Shown here piece after piece: positions 1 to 9,503 of a stretch of 64,000 nt of DNA (position 1 is the stretch's first letter; every line of letters starts with the position of its first letter). The notes below the pieces were generated by a model, which saw only the letters and a program-made list of their open reading frames with translations, made no database searches and was not told where the DNA came from. The position numbers and the translations under genes were made by a program. This DNA comes from Flavobacteriaceae bacterium bin25 (GTDB taxonomy: Bacteria > Bacteroidota > Bacteroidia > Flavobacteriales > Flavobacteriaceae): the NCBI GenBank assembly GCA_002238525.1, contig MPMN01000007.1, positions 1-64,000 on the forward strand, given 5' to 3'.

Positions 1-2118
1 CAAAGGCCACAGATAGAGAACAATCTTTGGTAGCAGTGAACGATGCGGATTTGGTGGATTTGGAAAAGATGCCACAACTTCCTGACCATCCACTGATTTG
101 ATAACCCGTATCAGGTGTTGCTGTAATGATTACCGATTCTCCCTCTTCTACGGATTGATTTCCAATAATTGTCCCACCTATTCCAGCCTTAGTGGTAATA
201 GTATACCTTATGCTAATATCTCCCGAGGAAGGAGTATTGTCATCAACTGGATTCTCACTAAGAGTAGAAGTACCCTCCTGTTCAAACGATACACTAATGG
301 TACAGCTTTCGGAAGCCGTGAAAGTTACGGGATTGGTGCCCTTACTATAACTACCACATGTCCCTCCCCACGATTGTACCTGATAACCCGTATTTGGTGT
401 GGCAACGATGCTTACCGATTCACCCTGTTCTACGGATTGATTTTCAGTAATCGTTCCACCAGTGCCTGCATCTGTAGTGATGGTATAGGATACCTTTTCA
501 AAGGACACAGATATAGAACAATCCTCAGATCCTGCGATCGATGCTGGATTGGTAGATTTGGAAAAGGTGCCACAACTCCCTGACCAGGATCGTATTTGAT
601 AACCCGTATCAGGTGTTGCAGTGATACGTACCGATTCCCCATGTTTCACCGACTGATCCCCAGTAATAGAACCTCCATCACCTGCATTTGTACTGATGGT
701 ATAGGATACCTTTTCAAAGGTTACTCCGATAGAACAATCCTCGGAAACAATGATAGATATCGGATTGGTTGTCTTGCTATAGGTACCACAACTTCCTGAC
801 CATCCACTGATTTGATAACCCGTATCAGGCATTGCAGTGATGATTACCGATTCTTCATGCTCTACGGATTGATTTTCAGTAATAGAACCTCCATCACCTG
901 CATCTGTACTGATGGTATAGGATACCTTTTCAAAGGATACACTGGTAGAGCAACTTTTTGTCGCAGTGAAGGTGACTGAATTCCCACTCTTGGTCAGGAT
1001 ACCACAGTTTCCTCCCCAGGATTGTATTTGATAACCCGTATCAGGCCTTGCAGTGATACCCACCGATTCGCCATGTTTCACGGATTGAGTTCCAGTAATA
1101 GAACCTCCAGCACCTGCATTTGTAGCGATGGTATAGGATACCTTTTCAAAGGATACAGATATGGAACAATCACCGGAACCAGTGACCGATACTGGATTGC
1201 TAGCCTTGTCAAATGTGCCACAACTCCCTGACCATCCACTGATTTGATAACCCGTATCAGGCCTCGCAGTGATGATTACCGACTCTTCATGATCTACGGA
1301 TTGATTGTCAGTAATAGAACCTCCATCACCGGCATTTGTGGTGATGGTATAGGATACCTTTTCAAAGGATACACTAATAGAACAATCTTCTGTTACTGTG
1401 AAGCTTGCAGGATTCGTGGATTTGGAAAAGGTGCCACAAGTCCCTCCCCAGGATTGTATTTGATAGCCCGTGTCAGGAGTTGCAGTGATGGTAAGTGTTG
1501 ATCCATCTTCCACTCGCTCAACAGGACTTATCATTCCCCCAATACCCGAAGAAGTGGTTATCGTTCGAGATGCCTTGGAAAAGACCGCTGCCAAACTGCA
1601 ATCACCATCAACCGTAAAGGTCACCTTGTTCTTGACCTCTGTAAGGTCAGGACAATCACTACCTTCAACTACTGTCCATCCACTTAACTGATACCCCTGG
1701 TCAGGCTCAGCAGTAAAAGTCGCTATCTGCCCGTGTTCTCTTTGTAATTCTCCATCGCTTACAATACCCCCCCCTTTTCTGGGGTGGCTGTGATGGTGTA
1801 TTTGATTTTTTCAAACTCTGCTCCAACGGTACAATTCTTTGAAGCAGTAATCGTTATTTCTAAATCATCCTTGTCAAAGGTTCCGCAGTCTCCGGTCCAT
1901 CCCTTTAATTGAAAGTGTTCATTGGCTGTGGCAGTAATTTTTACCGCCTGACCACTATCTACATTTTGACCGCCAGATACAGTCCCACCCAAACCAGATG
2001 ACGTGGCGATGGTGAACTTGAGAATCGGTGCGGTAAACGGTTCAACTACATCTTTAGAACAAGAAAATAAAATCAGTAGTGAAAATGTTTGAACAAATGA
2101 GTAAAAACGCTTCGTCAT
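1..2118 (-). pseudogene. InlB-repeat surface lipoprotein, frameshifted at a poly-G run (possible phase-OFF gene); 3' end outside window
   Basis: The start at 2118 gives MTKRFYSF followed by a hydrophobic stretch and the lipobox LFSC, so an exported lipoprotein is expected. From about residue 32 come tandem units of about 75 residues that begin YTIT or FTIA, contain GG, a GW/SW and a Cys, and end C-x-(I/L)-x-(V/A)-x-F-E-K. This is the divergent InlB B-repeat (Flg_new) pattern. Nine units lie in the window. The frame opened at 2118 stops at 1759, just after a run of eight G on the coding strand (1767-1774). Adding one G joins it to a frame that is open without a stop to the window start and continues the repeat pattern exactly (KGGGIVSDGEL). 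The gene is therefore either phase-variable and currently OFF, recently inactivated, or miscalled at the homopolymer. It is related to the lipoproteins at 44956-48165, 49698-52820 and 54564-58013. The C-terminal head is not visible. Confidence 0.8.
1767..1774 (-). repeat. Poly-G (8) tract inside lipoprotein gene
   Basis: Eight consecutive G on the coding strand, inside codons for Lys-Gly-Gly. With eight G the frame runs into TAA at 1759-1761; with nine G the downstream repeats are in frame. The paralogue at 44956-48165 has nine G at the matching position and is in frame. Confidence 0.85.
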
Positions 2119-2387
2119 TCGTAAATGAAATAATTTACCAAAGATAAGTAAATAGTGTGAACCAAAGGTGTCATCCAAGATAGAAATTAATTCTCCTCCA
2201 TCTCAACTTCGAATAAAGTCTATATTTTCACCATAAGTACATCCATACCAAAACATCTACATTTAGTTATGTCGGTATAGCTACAATCATCTCTTTCAGC
2301 CTGCCCATCAATCTTTGGTATAACTTCACATAGTTTACCTAATCGCTTCATTGACATAACAACAAGAAAAACATAGATTTGATAGGA

Positions 2388-2395
2388 CAAATATA
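2388..2395 (-). promoter_or_regulatory. Possible -7 box (TATATTTG) for the minus-strand lipoprotein gene
   Basis: TATATTTG on the minus strand matches the Bacteroidota -7 consensus TAnnTTTG, but no good -33 TTTG is seen at the usual spacing and it is about 270 bases from the start codon. It lies in the divergent 548-base stretch 2119-2666, which otherwise holds only the tentative susC promoter and no convincing gene. Confidence 0.25.
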
Positions 2396-2628
2396 TACAA
2401 AATTCACAGGATAATTCTCTAGCTAATTCGGATAAAATAACTTGTTCATCTATAGGTCAATGTCTAATACCACAACGATACCTTAAGGCAAGTTTGTCAT
2501 ACATTTATATTGTACTTGTTAGGGGGGTATCTATTTCACAAGAAAGTGATTATAGCCTAACATTTTATGCAGTCTATAAAGATTTACTTCAAAATTATTT
2601 TCATGCCGTGACTTTTGAATCAAAGTGT

Positions 2629-2636
2629 TACCTTTA
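2629..2636 (+). promoter_or_regulatory. Possible -7 box upstream of susC
   Basis: TACCTTTA differs by one base from the TAnnTTTG consensus and lies 30 bases before the susC ATG. A TTTTG upstream is too close to be an ideal -33 element. Confidence 0.35.
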
Positions 2637-2666
2637 CCTTGATAGTAACGGCTTAAAATCACTACT

Positions 2667-5600
2667 ATGGTATATATTCAAAATCCATTAAAACATCTCA
2701 ATTCAGTTCTTGTTGTGGGATGCATACTAATTTACACATCAACTTTTGCTTTGAATTATGGTGAATCAAACGCAAGTTTAAGTTTGTGGGACTATGACTA
2801 TGTCAATCCTGTCCACTATATAGAATTTTCAACCCAAATTCAAATCTACGGTAATGTAACCGACCAAGATGGCTTGCCATTACCCGGTGCAAGTGTTGTG
2901 GAAAAGGGAACAACCAATGGTACCCAAACAAATTTTGAAGGATATTTTACTATCGAAGTTTCCAACCCAAATTCCATATTGGAATTTTCCTATCTGGGAT
3001 TTGTAACTGAAGAAATCACAGTAGGAGCAGATACCCAAATTAACATAGAATTGTCGCAAGATTCAGCAAATTTGGACGAAGTAATCATCGTTGGGTATGG
3101 TACCCAAACTAGAGAAAAGATAACTGGTTCGGTTGCCACAGTAGATGTAGAGCAGGTAGTGGAAAATAGACCCCTGCTTACCATACAGCAGGCCTTACAA
3201 GGTATAGAACCAGGGCTTGTTATCTCCCAAGGAAGTGGACGACCAGGTGCATCACCGAATCTAAGTATTAGAGGAGGTAGAGGACCCCTTGTATTATTGG
3301 ATGGATTTGAAGTAAATATTGACGATGTTGATCCCAATTCAATTGAAAACATTTCCATCCTCAAGGATGCAGCCGCCACAGCAATATATGGACTAGATGC
3401 TAGTAATGGAGTTATACTAATTACTTCAAAAATTGGCAGGAAAAATAGCTCGCCAACATTTAAGTATAGCGTGAAATCAAGCCGACAAGGGTATACCAGA
3501 ATCCCCACCCTTACCAATACTTATGATTATATGCTGCTGAAGAATTTAGGGGGATTTAATGCTGATTACTGGAATGTTGATGCCAGTGGTGAATTCCCCG
3601 ATCTTTCAACCATTGAACGATCTGCTTATTTCCCCGAAGATGTTGCATTGAGAGCAGCAAGAGGAGAATTTCCCGATACCTCATGGTCAGAACTAGTGTA
3701 TGCAGAAGACGCACTGCAATTTAATCACTCATTAAACCTTATGGGAGGTTCGGAATCAACAAGATATTCACTTACAGCAGCATACGTAACCCAAAACGGT
3801 GTAAATGTGTCCGATATAGACGATTTCAGTAGATATAACTTCAGAGCTAATATCCGGACAGATGTTAATCGCTCGTTAAAGATAGGGGCTAATATTGCAT
3901 TTACACATAGAGAAACCAACAGTATTCCAATAAGCACACAGAGAAGTTTACGTGCATTACCTTATTTTCCGGTTCGAGATACCGATCCTTTATTGGGTCT
4001 GGAAGATCCTGCCGATCTCTTGATTGTCGGAGACAATGGCGATTCTCCAAATGTTATATTGGCTAGTACAGATGGAACATTTACTGAGGCCCTAAGAGAT
4101 GTTCTCGAATTACAAGCCAATGCCACAGTGAACATAATCAAAGGTTTGTCATTTGATCAAAATGTGAATTTTCGATTCATAAACGCCAACCGTACTAACT
4201 GGAATAACGATACTGATCGTGTCCTTTTGAATTTCAATAATACTACAGGGGAGTTTGAAAATTATCAAATTGTGCAAGCCAATGCAGATGCCCGGTCACT
4301 ATCAAGATCTAGTTCGAGGACTTTTCATATTGTCAGCCAATCAATCTTAAGAGCAAATTATGAATTTGATAGACATACCTTCGATTTTACAGGCGGTTTT
4401 CAAGCAGAAAAATTAACAGGCGATGGATTTAATGCAAGAAGACAAAGTTTCCTTACCGATGCAGTCATCAGTTTGCAACTTGGAAGTATTGAAGAAGGTT
4501 TATTAAATGGAACAACCAATAGAGGTGGTGATAGAGGTAGATATGGATTCTTTGGAAGTTTAACCTATGATTTTGATGGCAAGTATATCGCAACTGCTTC
4601 TGTAAGAAATGACCAGAGCAGCCGTTTTGCTCCGGGAAATCGAAGTGCTTCTTTCCCTTCTTTTAGTTTGGCTTGGAACTTGCACCGTGAGGCATTTTTG
4701 TCTGATGCTGATTTTTTTGATCAATTAAAATTAAGAGTATCGTGGGGACAGGAAGGTGACGATAGTGTCCGAGACTTAGCATTTCAATCTCTAGTCAACC
4801 AAAATAGAGGGTATCCTTTTCCCGGAGGCTTGCAACCTGGGCTAGTTATAGCAAACTTTGCCAATGAGAATTTGTCTTGGGAGACAGTTACTTCATATAA
4901 TGTAGCAATTGATGCTTCCCTTTATAAACGTTTTCTAGGAGTCACTTTTGAACTTTGGAATAAAAGAAGAAGCGATGTAATCAGCGGATATTCAACTACT
5001 TCAGAGTTTGGTTTGCCAGCCCCACAGATTAACTCAGCTGAGTTTGAGAACCGTGGGTTTGATTTCAAACTATCCCATCGAAGCAAGATTGGAGAGGTTA
5101 GTTTAAATCTGGGTGTTTCCTTGAGCAACATCAGAAGCAAATGGCTAGATTTGGGTTCATTGACCTCAACGCTGAACACAGGTTCAGCTACCCTTCGGGA
5201 AGTTGGACAACCCGTTGGAATCAGACAAGGGTTCACCACAGATGGACTTTTTGCAAGTCAACAAGAAGTGGACGAATATCGTGAGAGTTTGGATATATCT
5301 GAGATTGCTAATGAAGTAAGAATTGGATTCCCCAAGATCCTTGACATTGGAGGTCCTGATGGGGAACCCGATGGGGTCATCAGTAGAAATCATGATTATA
5401 AAATCATTGGAAACCCAAAAGGTAATTACAACATAGGTTTCCAATTCGGGGCAACTTGGCGAGAATTCTCTTTTAATGCATTTTTTAGCGGAGTATTAAA
5501 CAGAACTATATATGCCACCGGTGGTCAAGTTGACAATGCTTTCTCGGGAGGAATCAGCAATGCTTTTACTATTCACAAGGAGTCTTTTTCTATAGAAATT

Positions 5601-5906
5601 CCCGACAAAAATGCCATTCTACCCGCAATCACAGAAGGTCTACAGAACTATTCAAATTCGGATTACTGGATTAGAAAAGCAGGTTATGTTCGTCTGACTA
5701 ATATAAACCTAAGTTACCAGGCTGCTTTTGTCGATAGCATAAATTTTATCAAAAAATTGCGTCTTTATGCCTCAGCGGATAACCCCTTGTTAATTTGGGA
5801 CAACTTTTTTGCTACTAAATATGGATGGGATCCACAACTCGGATTTGGAAGTGTACAGTATCCATTGGCAACTACAGTCACAATAGGATTAGATATCACA
5901 CTATAA
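2667..5906 (+). CDS. susC: SusC/RagA-family TonB-dependent outer-membrane transporter
   Basis: This 1079-residue protein is of typical SusC length. It has an N-terminal export signal (hydrophobic stretch about residues 12-28) and a carboxypeptidase-regulatory-like domain at about 52-135 (GNVTDQDGLPLPGASV, with a GYFTIEV edge). Then come a DEVIIVGYGTQ plug start, the plug (LRG-type motif LSIRGGRGP, and VLLDGF) and a long beta-barrel ending in an aliphatic residue. The family imports oligosaccharides across the outer membrane, powered by TonB/ExbBD and capped by the SusD lipoprotein. It is the first gene of the polysaccharide locus, and its stop overlaps the susD start by one base (TAATG), so the two are translationally coupled. 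The ligand cannot be read from the sequence; the neighbouring sulfatases and GH95/GH97 suggest a sulfated fucose- or galactose-bearing glycan. Confidence 0.95.
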   Translation: MVYIQNPLKHLNSVLVVGCILIYTSTFALNYGESNASLSLWDYDYVNPVHYIEFSTQIQIYGNVTDQDGLPLPGASVVEKGTTNGTQTNFEGYFTIEVSNPNSILEFSYLGFVTEEITVGADTQINIELSQDSANLDEVIIVGYGTQTREKITGSVATVDVEQVVENRPLLTIQQALQGIEPGLVISQGSGRPGASPNLSIRGGRGPLVLLDGFEVNIDDVDPNSIENISILKDAAATAIYGLDASNGVILITSKIGRKNSSPTFKYSVKSSRQGYTRIPTLTNTYDYMLLKNLGGFNADYWNVDASGEFPDLSTIERSAYFPEDVALRAARGEFPDTSWSELVYAEDALQFNHSLNLMGGSESTRYSLTAAYVTQNGVNVSDIDDFSRYNFRANIRTDVNRSLKIGANIAFTHRETNSIPISTQRSLRALPYFPVRDTDPLLGLEDPADLLIVGDNGDSPNVILASTDGTFTEALRDVLELQANATVNIIKGLSFDQNVNFRFINANRTNWNNDTDRVLLNFNNTTGEFENYQIVQANADARSLSRSSSRTFHIVSQSILRANYEFDRHTFDFTGGFQAEKLTGDGFNARRQSFLTDAVISLQLGSIEEGLLNGTTNRGGDRGRYGFFGSLTYDFDGKYIATASVRNDQSSRFAPGNRSASFPSFSLAWNLHREAFLSDADFFDQLKLRVSWGQEGDDSVRDLAFQSLVNQNRGYPFPGGLQPGLVIANFANENLSWETVTSYNVAIDASLYKRFLGVTFELWNKRRSDVISGYSTTSEFGLPAPQINSAEFENRGFDFKLSHRSKIGEVSLNLGVSLSNIRSKWLDLGSLTSTLNTGSATLREVGQPVGIRQGFTTDGLFASQQEVDEYRESLDISEIANEVRIGFPKILDIGGPDGEPDGVISRNHDYKIIGNPKGNYNIGFQFGATWREFSFNAFFSGVLNRTIYATGGQVDNAFSGGISNAFTIHKESFSIEIPDKNAILPAITEGLQNYSNSDYWIRKAGYVRLTNINLSYQAAFVDSINFIKKLRLYASADNPLLIWDNFFATKYGWDPQLGFGSVQYPLATTVTIGLDITL

Positions 5907-7723
5907 TGTCAAAGTATAAAACCATGAGTAAGATAAAGATATTATTTTTTTTGTTTAGTTTCACTCTCTTAGGATGTCAGGATTTATTAGAGCGGAGTCT
6001 GAAAGACCAGTTGTCTACAGGAACTGTTTACAAGACGGATTTGGATATCCGTTTTGCTTTGAATGCCCTATACAGAAATGTTCAAGGACATCCAGCACAT
6101 CAAGGTAATCCCAGAAGATCGGAGTATCTATATAATGTGCTTACCGATGATGCTATTAATAGAGCTGACGCGTATGGTACTACCTTGGTGATTACTCCTA
6201 CCCTTGTAAATGCTGAGGATGATTATGCCAATAGGTACGCCAAGATTCGACAAATCAATGAGTTTTTGGTTCGTATCCCTCAAGCTGAAGAGAATATAGA
6301 ACCCTCCTTGTACCAGAGGTACATCGCTGAAGCCCGTTTTTTGAGGGCATTGGAATACGATAGAATACAATTTGCATTTGGCGATATTCCACTTATAACC
6401 AAACCTCTACAACCCGAAGATGTCCCTCCGAGAAACAATAGAAAAGATGTGTTTGACTGGATAACAAAGGAACTGACAGAAGTGGCTGGTGTTTTGCCCT
6501 GGCCATCGGAGTATTCTAGTGGAGATGATCAATTTAGGGCTTCAAAGGGTGCTGCTTTGACTCTCAAAGCCCGTCATTTGCTCAATGGTTTACACTGGTA
6601 TCCCGATAAAGATTACCTATATAGAGAAGCCTCGGATGCAGCAAGTACTGTATACAACAGTGGCGAATATTCACTCGATCCAGGTGAAAGGGGATTTCAT
6701 CAACTTTTCCTGAATAATTCTCGTTATGGGTCCAAGGGTACGATATATACCGTTCTTTATGATCGAGAATTTAAAGGTCATACTTATCCAAGGTTGGCTC
6801 CAAAGGGTTTATACTCGGGTATTGTCGGAAGAAGTAATGGGAATTTCCCCGGAGTGACTGATGTTTTGGTTGAGTCATTCCAAATGTTATCCACAGGGAA
6901 GGATATCACAGAGCCAGATTCAGGCTATGACCCTTCCAATCCTTGGAATGATCGAGATCCACGTTTAGATATAACAGTTTTAAGAGAGGGAGAAGTCGCA
7001 CCTACTACAGGGGCACAAGGAACGGCAGGACCATATACCATGTTTGCTACCCATCCCAAAAGAATTGCTGGAGATACCATTCTAGGTGAAGATGTTAGAG
7101 TAGTCAATACTGATATAATCGTTCCAGCAGGAACACAACTGACAATCAGTAGTAGGGATAAGGCAGATAAAGGTGGAATTAACCGAACAGGATATCATTT
7201 CCAAAAATACCTCACTTGGTTACATGATGACAATTCATCGGCTGATGAGTCCTATCATATACTTCGTTTTGCAGAAGTTATATTACTATATGCAGAAGCG
7301 GCGCTGGGAACAGGTGATTTGGCTAGGGCTGAAAGCCTTGTCAGTGAAGTCAGGGCAAGAGTAGGTATGCCAGATGTAGCAACGAGCTACGGTCGTCCTG
7401 TTGATATTGAGATTATCTTAAACGAAAGAAGATTTGAATTTGCCACGGAAGGTCCACATCGGTGGTATGATATAATTAGACATAATCTTGGTCCAGAAGT
7501 TTTTGCTGATTCACAAGCTGCACGAGGCATTCCATGGGGAGATGGAGGAAAGCCAGACCCTAGAGTTGAAGAAGGAAGTCTAGATGATTCGAAAAAGCGA
7601 AACATATATACAAGACAGTACGATCCTTCTACCTATAACCCTTGGCCTTTCCCTCAAGCTGCTGTTAGAGATAACCCAAAGCTTTTAGAGCCACCAGTTC
7701 CATTTGTGGAAGATGAAATGTAA
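5906..7723 (+). CDS. susD: SusD/RagB-family glycan-binding lipoprotein
   Basis: The ATG at 5906 overlaps the susC stop; an ATG at 5924 would give an even tighter signal peptide, MSKIKILFFLFSF then LLGC, so the start is uncertain by 18 bases. The lipobox Cys is followed by QDLLERSLKDQLSTGTVY, typical of SusD N-termini. TPR-like helical segments follow, including LRALEYDRIQ. The RagB hallmark near the C-terminus, NERRFEFATEGPHRWYDIIR, lies at about residues 500-520. SusD proteins sit on the outside of the outer membrane, bind the polysaccharide and close the SusC barrel. The length of about 605 residues is within the family range. No regulator gene is next to the pair. Confidence 0.95.
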   Translation: MSKYKTMSKIKILFFLFSFTLLGCQDLLERSLKDQLSTGTVYKTDLDIRFALNALYRNVQGHPAHQGNPRRSEYLYNVLTDDAINRADAYGTTLVITPTLVNAEDDYANRYAKIRQINEFLVRIPQAEENIEPSLYQRYIAEARFLRALEYDRIQFAFGDIPLITKPLQPEDVPPRNNRKDVFDWITKELTEVAGVLPWPSEYSSGDDQFRASKGAALTLKARHLLNGLHWYPDKDYLYREASDAASTVYNSGEYSLDPGERGFHQLFLNNSRYGSKGTIYTVLYDREFKGHTYPRLAPKGLYSGIVGRSNGNFPGVTDVLVESFQMLSTGKDITEPDSGYDPSNPWNDRDPRLDITVLREGEVAPTTGAQGTAGPYTMFATHPKRIAGDTILGEDVRVVNTDIIVPAGTQLTISSRDKADKGGINRTGYHFQKYLTWLHDDNSSADESYHILRFAEVILLYAEAALGTGDLARAESLVSEVRARVGMPDVATSYGRPVDIEIILNERRFEFATEGPHRWYDIIRHNLGPEVFADSQAARGIPWGDGGKPDPRVEEGSLDDSKKRNIYTRQYDPSTYNPWPFPQAAVRDNPKLLEPPVPFVEDEM

Positions 7724-7943
7724 TCTGAATAGGTGTTTTACCTTGTGTGTATAAGAAAGAAGAAACCCAGCATTTTGCTCAGAATCTTTAAATAGCTGTA
7801 TCGGTGTATTTGCAAAACATGGAATCTGTTGCGTTTCATTTAACGGTTTTTGAGTTAATGTTTGATGAAAAGGGTATGATTGCTACCGAGTGCGATCTTT
7901 AGAACTAAAATTATATAAGATCTCAATTCTATAAAAAATATGA

Positions 7944-9467
7944 ATGAAAAATAAATACATTTTTATATCGGTTGTTTGTTTGATGTTTATTCAGTCTTAC
8001 AAGAGTCCTATTTCCTTAACCGATAAATCAGAGAGCAAACCCAATATCATCTATATTTTAGCCGATGATTTAGGGTATGGAGATTTGTCATCCTTCAACC
8101 CAAATGGTAAAATTAAAACACCTCATCTTGATGAACTAGCCTCTCAGGGCATGAAATTTACGGATGCACATACTTCTTCTTCAGTTTGCACTCCAACTAG
8201 ATATGGTATTTTAACCGGACGATACAATTGGAGAACCCGATTAAAGCAAGGTGTCTTAAACGGTCGTTCCACTGCATTGATACCTAAAGAAAGAAGCACA
8301 GTAGCCTCCATTTTGAAGTCTTCTGGTTATGAAACTGCCTTTATTGGAAAGTGGCACTTGGGTTGGGATTGGCCAAAAAATGAGGACAATCATATTGATT
8401 TCAGTCTCCCCGTGGTCAATTCGCCAAATGATTTGGGTTTTGAATATGCCTATGGTCATTCAGGTTCTTTGGATATGCCACCCTATGTATATGTCGAAAA
8501 TACCATACCTACATCCATACCAACTGATACCACGGTCAATAAAGGGAAATACACTTGGTGGAGAAAAGGACTTACTGCTCCGGATTTTGTACACGAGGAT
8601 GTTACACCCAATTTTTTCCGAAGAGGTATGGACTTTATAGAACAGCAAGCTAGTGCTAAAAACCCATTTTTTCTTTATCTACCACTCCCTTCGCCCCATA
8701 CACCCATTCTTCCGTCTAAGGATTGGTACGGCAAGAGTGGACTAAATCCATATGCAGATTTTATAATGATGATAGATCATTATGTTGGACAGCTTTTGTC
8801 TGTTGTTGAGAACTCCGGGATAGAGGAAGACACTTTAATTATTTTTACCAGTGATAACGGCTGTTCACCAGAGGCTGATTTTGAAGAATTGGCTTTAAAA
8901 GGCCATCATCCAAGTCATCACTTTAGGGGACACAAAGCAGATATTTTCGAGGGCGGTCACCGCGTTCCTTTTATTGCCAAGTGGCCAGCAGTAATTGATG
9001 CAGGAACAATCAACGATCAAGTCATTTGCACGACTGATTTTATGGCTACTTGTGCTGAAATCATTGGATACCCCCTTGAAGATGATCAAGCTGAGGATAG
9101 TTTTAGTCTGTTTCCGTTGTTTCAGCAAAAGTCATATAATCGATCGGCTGTTGTGCATCATTCTATCAATGGAAGTTTTGCCATCCGTAAAGGTGATTGG
9201 AAGCTAATCATGTGTCCTGACTCAGGCGGTTGGAGTTACCCAAACCCCCGGAGGGATAAAGAGGCCATAGATTCCTTGCCTCCAATTCAGCTTTACAACC
9301 TCAAAGACGATGTGGCAGAAAGTGAAAATCTGCAAGCAAAGTATCCTCAGATAGTCAAAGAATTACAAGAAATTCTCACTAAGCAAATACTCAATGGTAG
9401 AAGCACCAAGGGAGAGGTGCAGCCCAATGATACAGGAAATGAATGGAGACATCTCTGGTGGATATAA
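7944..9467 (+). CDS. S1-family sulfatase (formylglycine-dependent), exported
   Basis: This 507-residue protein has an N-terminal hydrophobic export segment (about 5-17). The sulfatase core starts PNIIYILADDLGYGD, with metal-binding Asp41-Asp42. The signature VCTPTR places the Cys to be converted to formylglycine at residue 82. The second signature IGKWHLGWDW is at about 134, and ITFTSDNG-type metal ligands occur as FTSDNGCSPE. The segment between the signatures (TGRYNWRTRLKQGVLNG) is like the subfamily that includes hexosamine-6-sulfatases, but substrate assignment from this is only a hint. A gap of 220 bases separates it from susD, so it may have its own promoter; 36 bases separate it from the GH95 gene that follows. 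Likely periplasmic or surface removal of sulfate from the imported glycan. Confidence 0.93.
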   Translation: MKNKYIFISVVCLMFIQSYKSPISLTDKSESKPNIIYILADDLGYGDLSSFNPNGKIKTPHLDELASQGMKFTDAHTSSSVCTPTRYGILTGRYNWRTRLKQGVLNGRSTALIPKERSTVASILKSSGYETAFIGKWHLGWDWPKNEDNHIDFSLPVVNSPNDLGFEYAYGHSGSLDMPPYVYVENTIPTSIPTDTTVNKGKYTWWRKGLTAPDFVHEDVTPNFFRRGMDFIEQQASAKNPFFLYLPLPSPHTPILPSKDWYGKSGLNPYADFIMMIDHYVGQLLSVVENSGIEEDTLIIFTSDNGCSPEADFEELALKGHHPSHHFRGHKADIFEGGHRVPFIAKWPAVIDAGTINDQVICTTDFMATCAEIIGYPLEDDQAEDSFSLFPLFQQKSYNRSAVVHHSINGSFAIRKGDWKLIMCPDSGGWSYPNPRRDKEAIDSLPPIQLYNLKDDVAESENLQAKYPQIVKELQEILTKQILNGRSTKGEVQPNDTGNEWRHLWWI

Positions 9468-9503
9468 AATCTCGTAATATCTGTTTTATTTCTAAATCTT
9501 AGT

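Noticed and set aside
98..1501. Series of plus-strand open frames with repeated MITRIRC-like proteins
   Set aside because: They are the reverse complement of the InlB repeats of the minus-strand lipoprotein; the similarity between them only reflects the repeat.
1..1740. CRISPR-like regularly spaced repeats
   Set aside because: Period is about 225 bases, units vary like protein repeats and keep the minus-strand reading frame open; no short repeat-spacer structure.
2494..2691. 65-codon plus-strand frame before susC
   Set aside because: No recognisable protein, no start signal, overlaps the susC start and the likely promoter.
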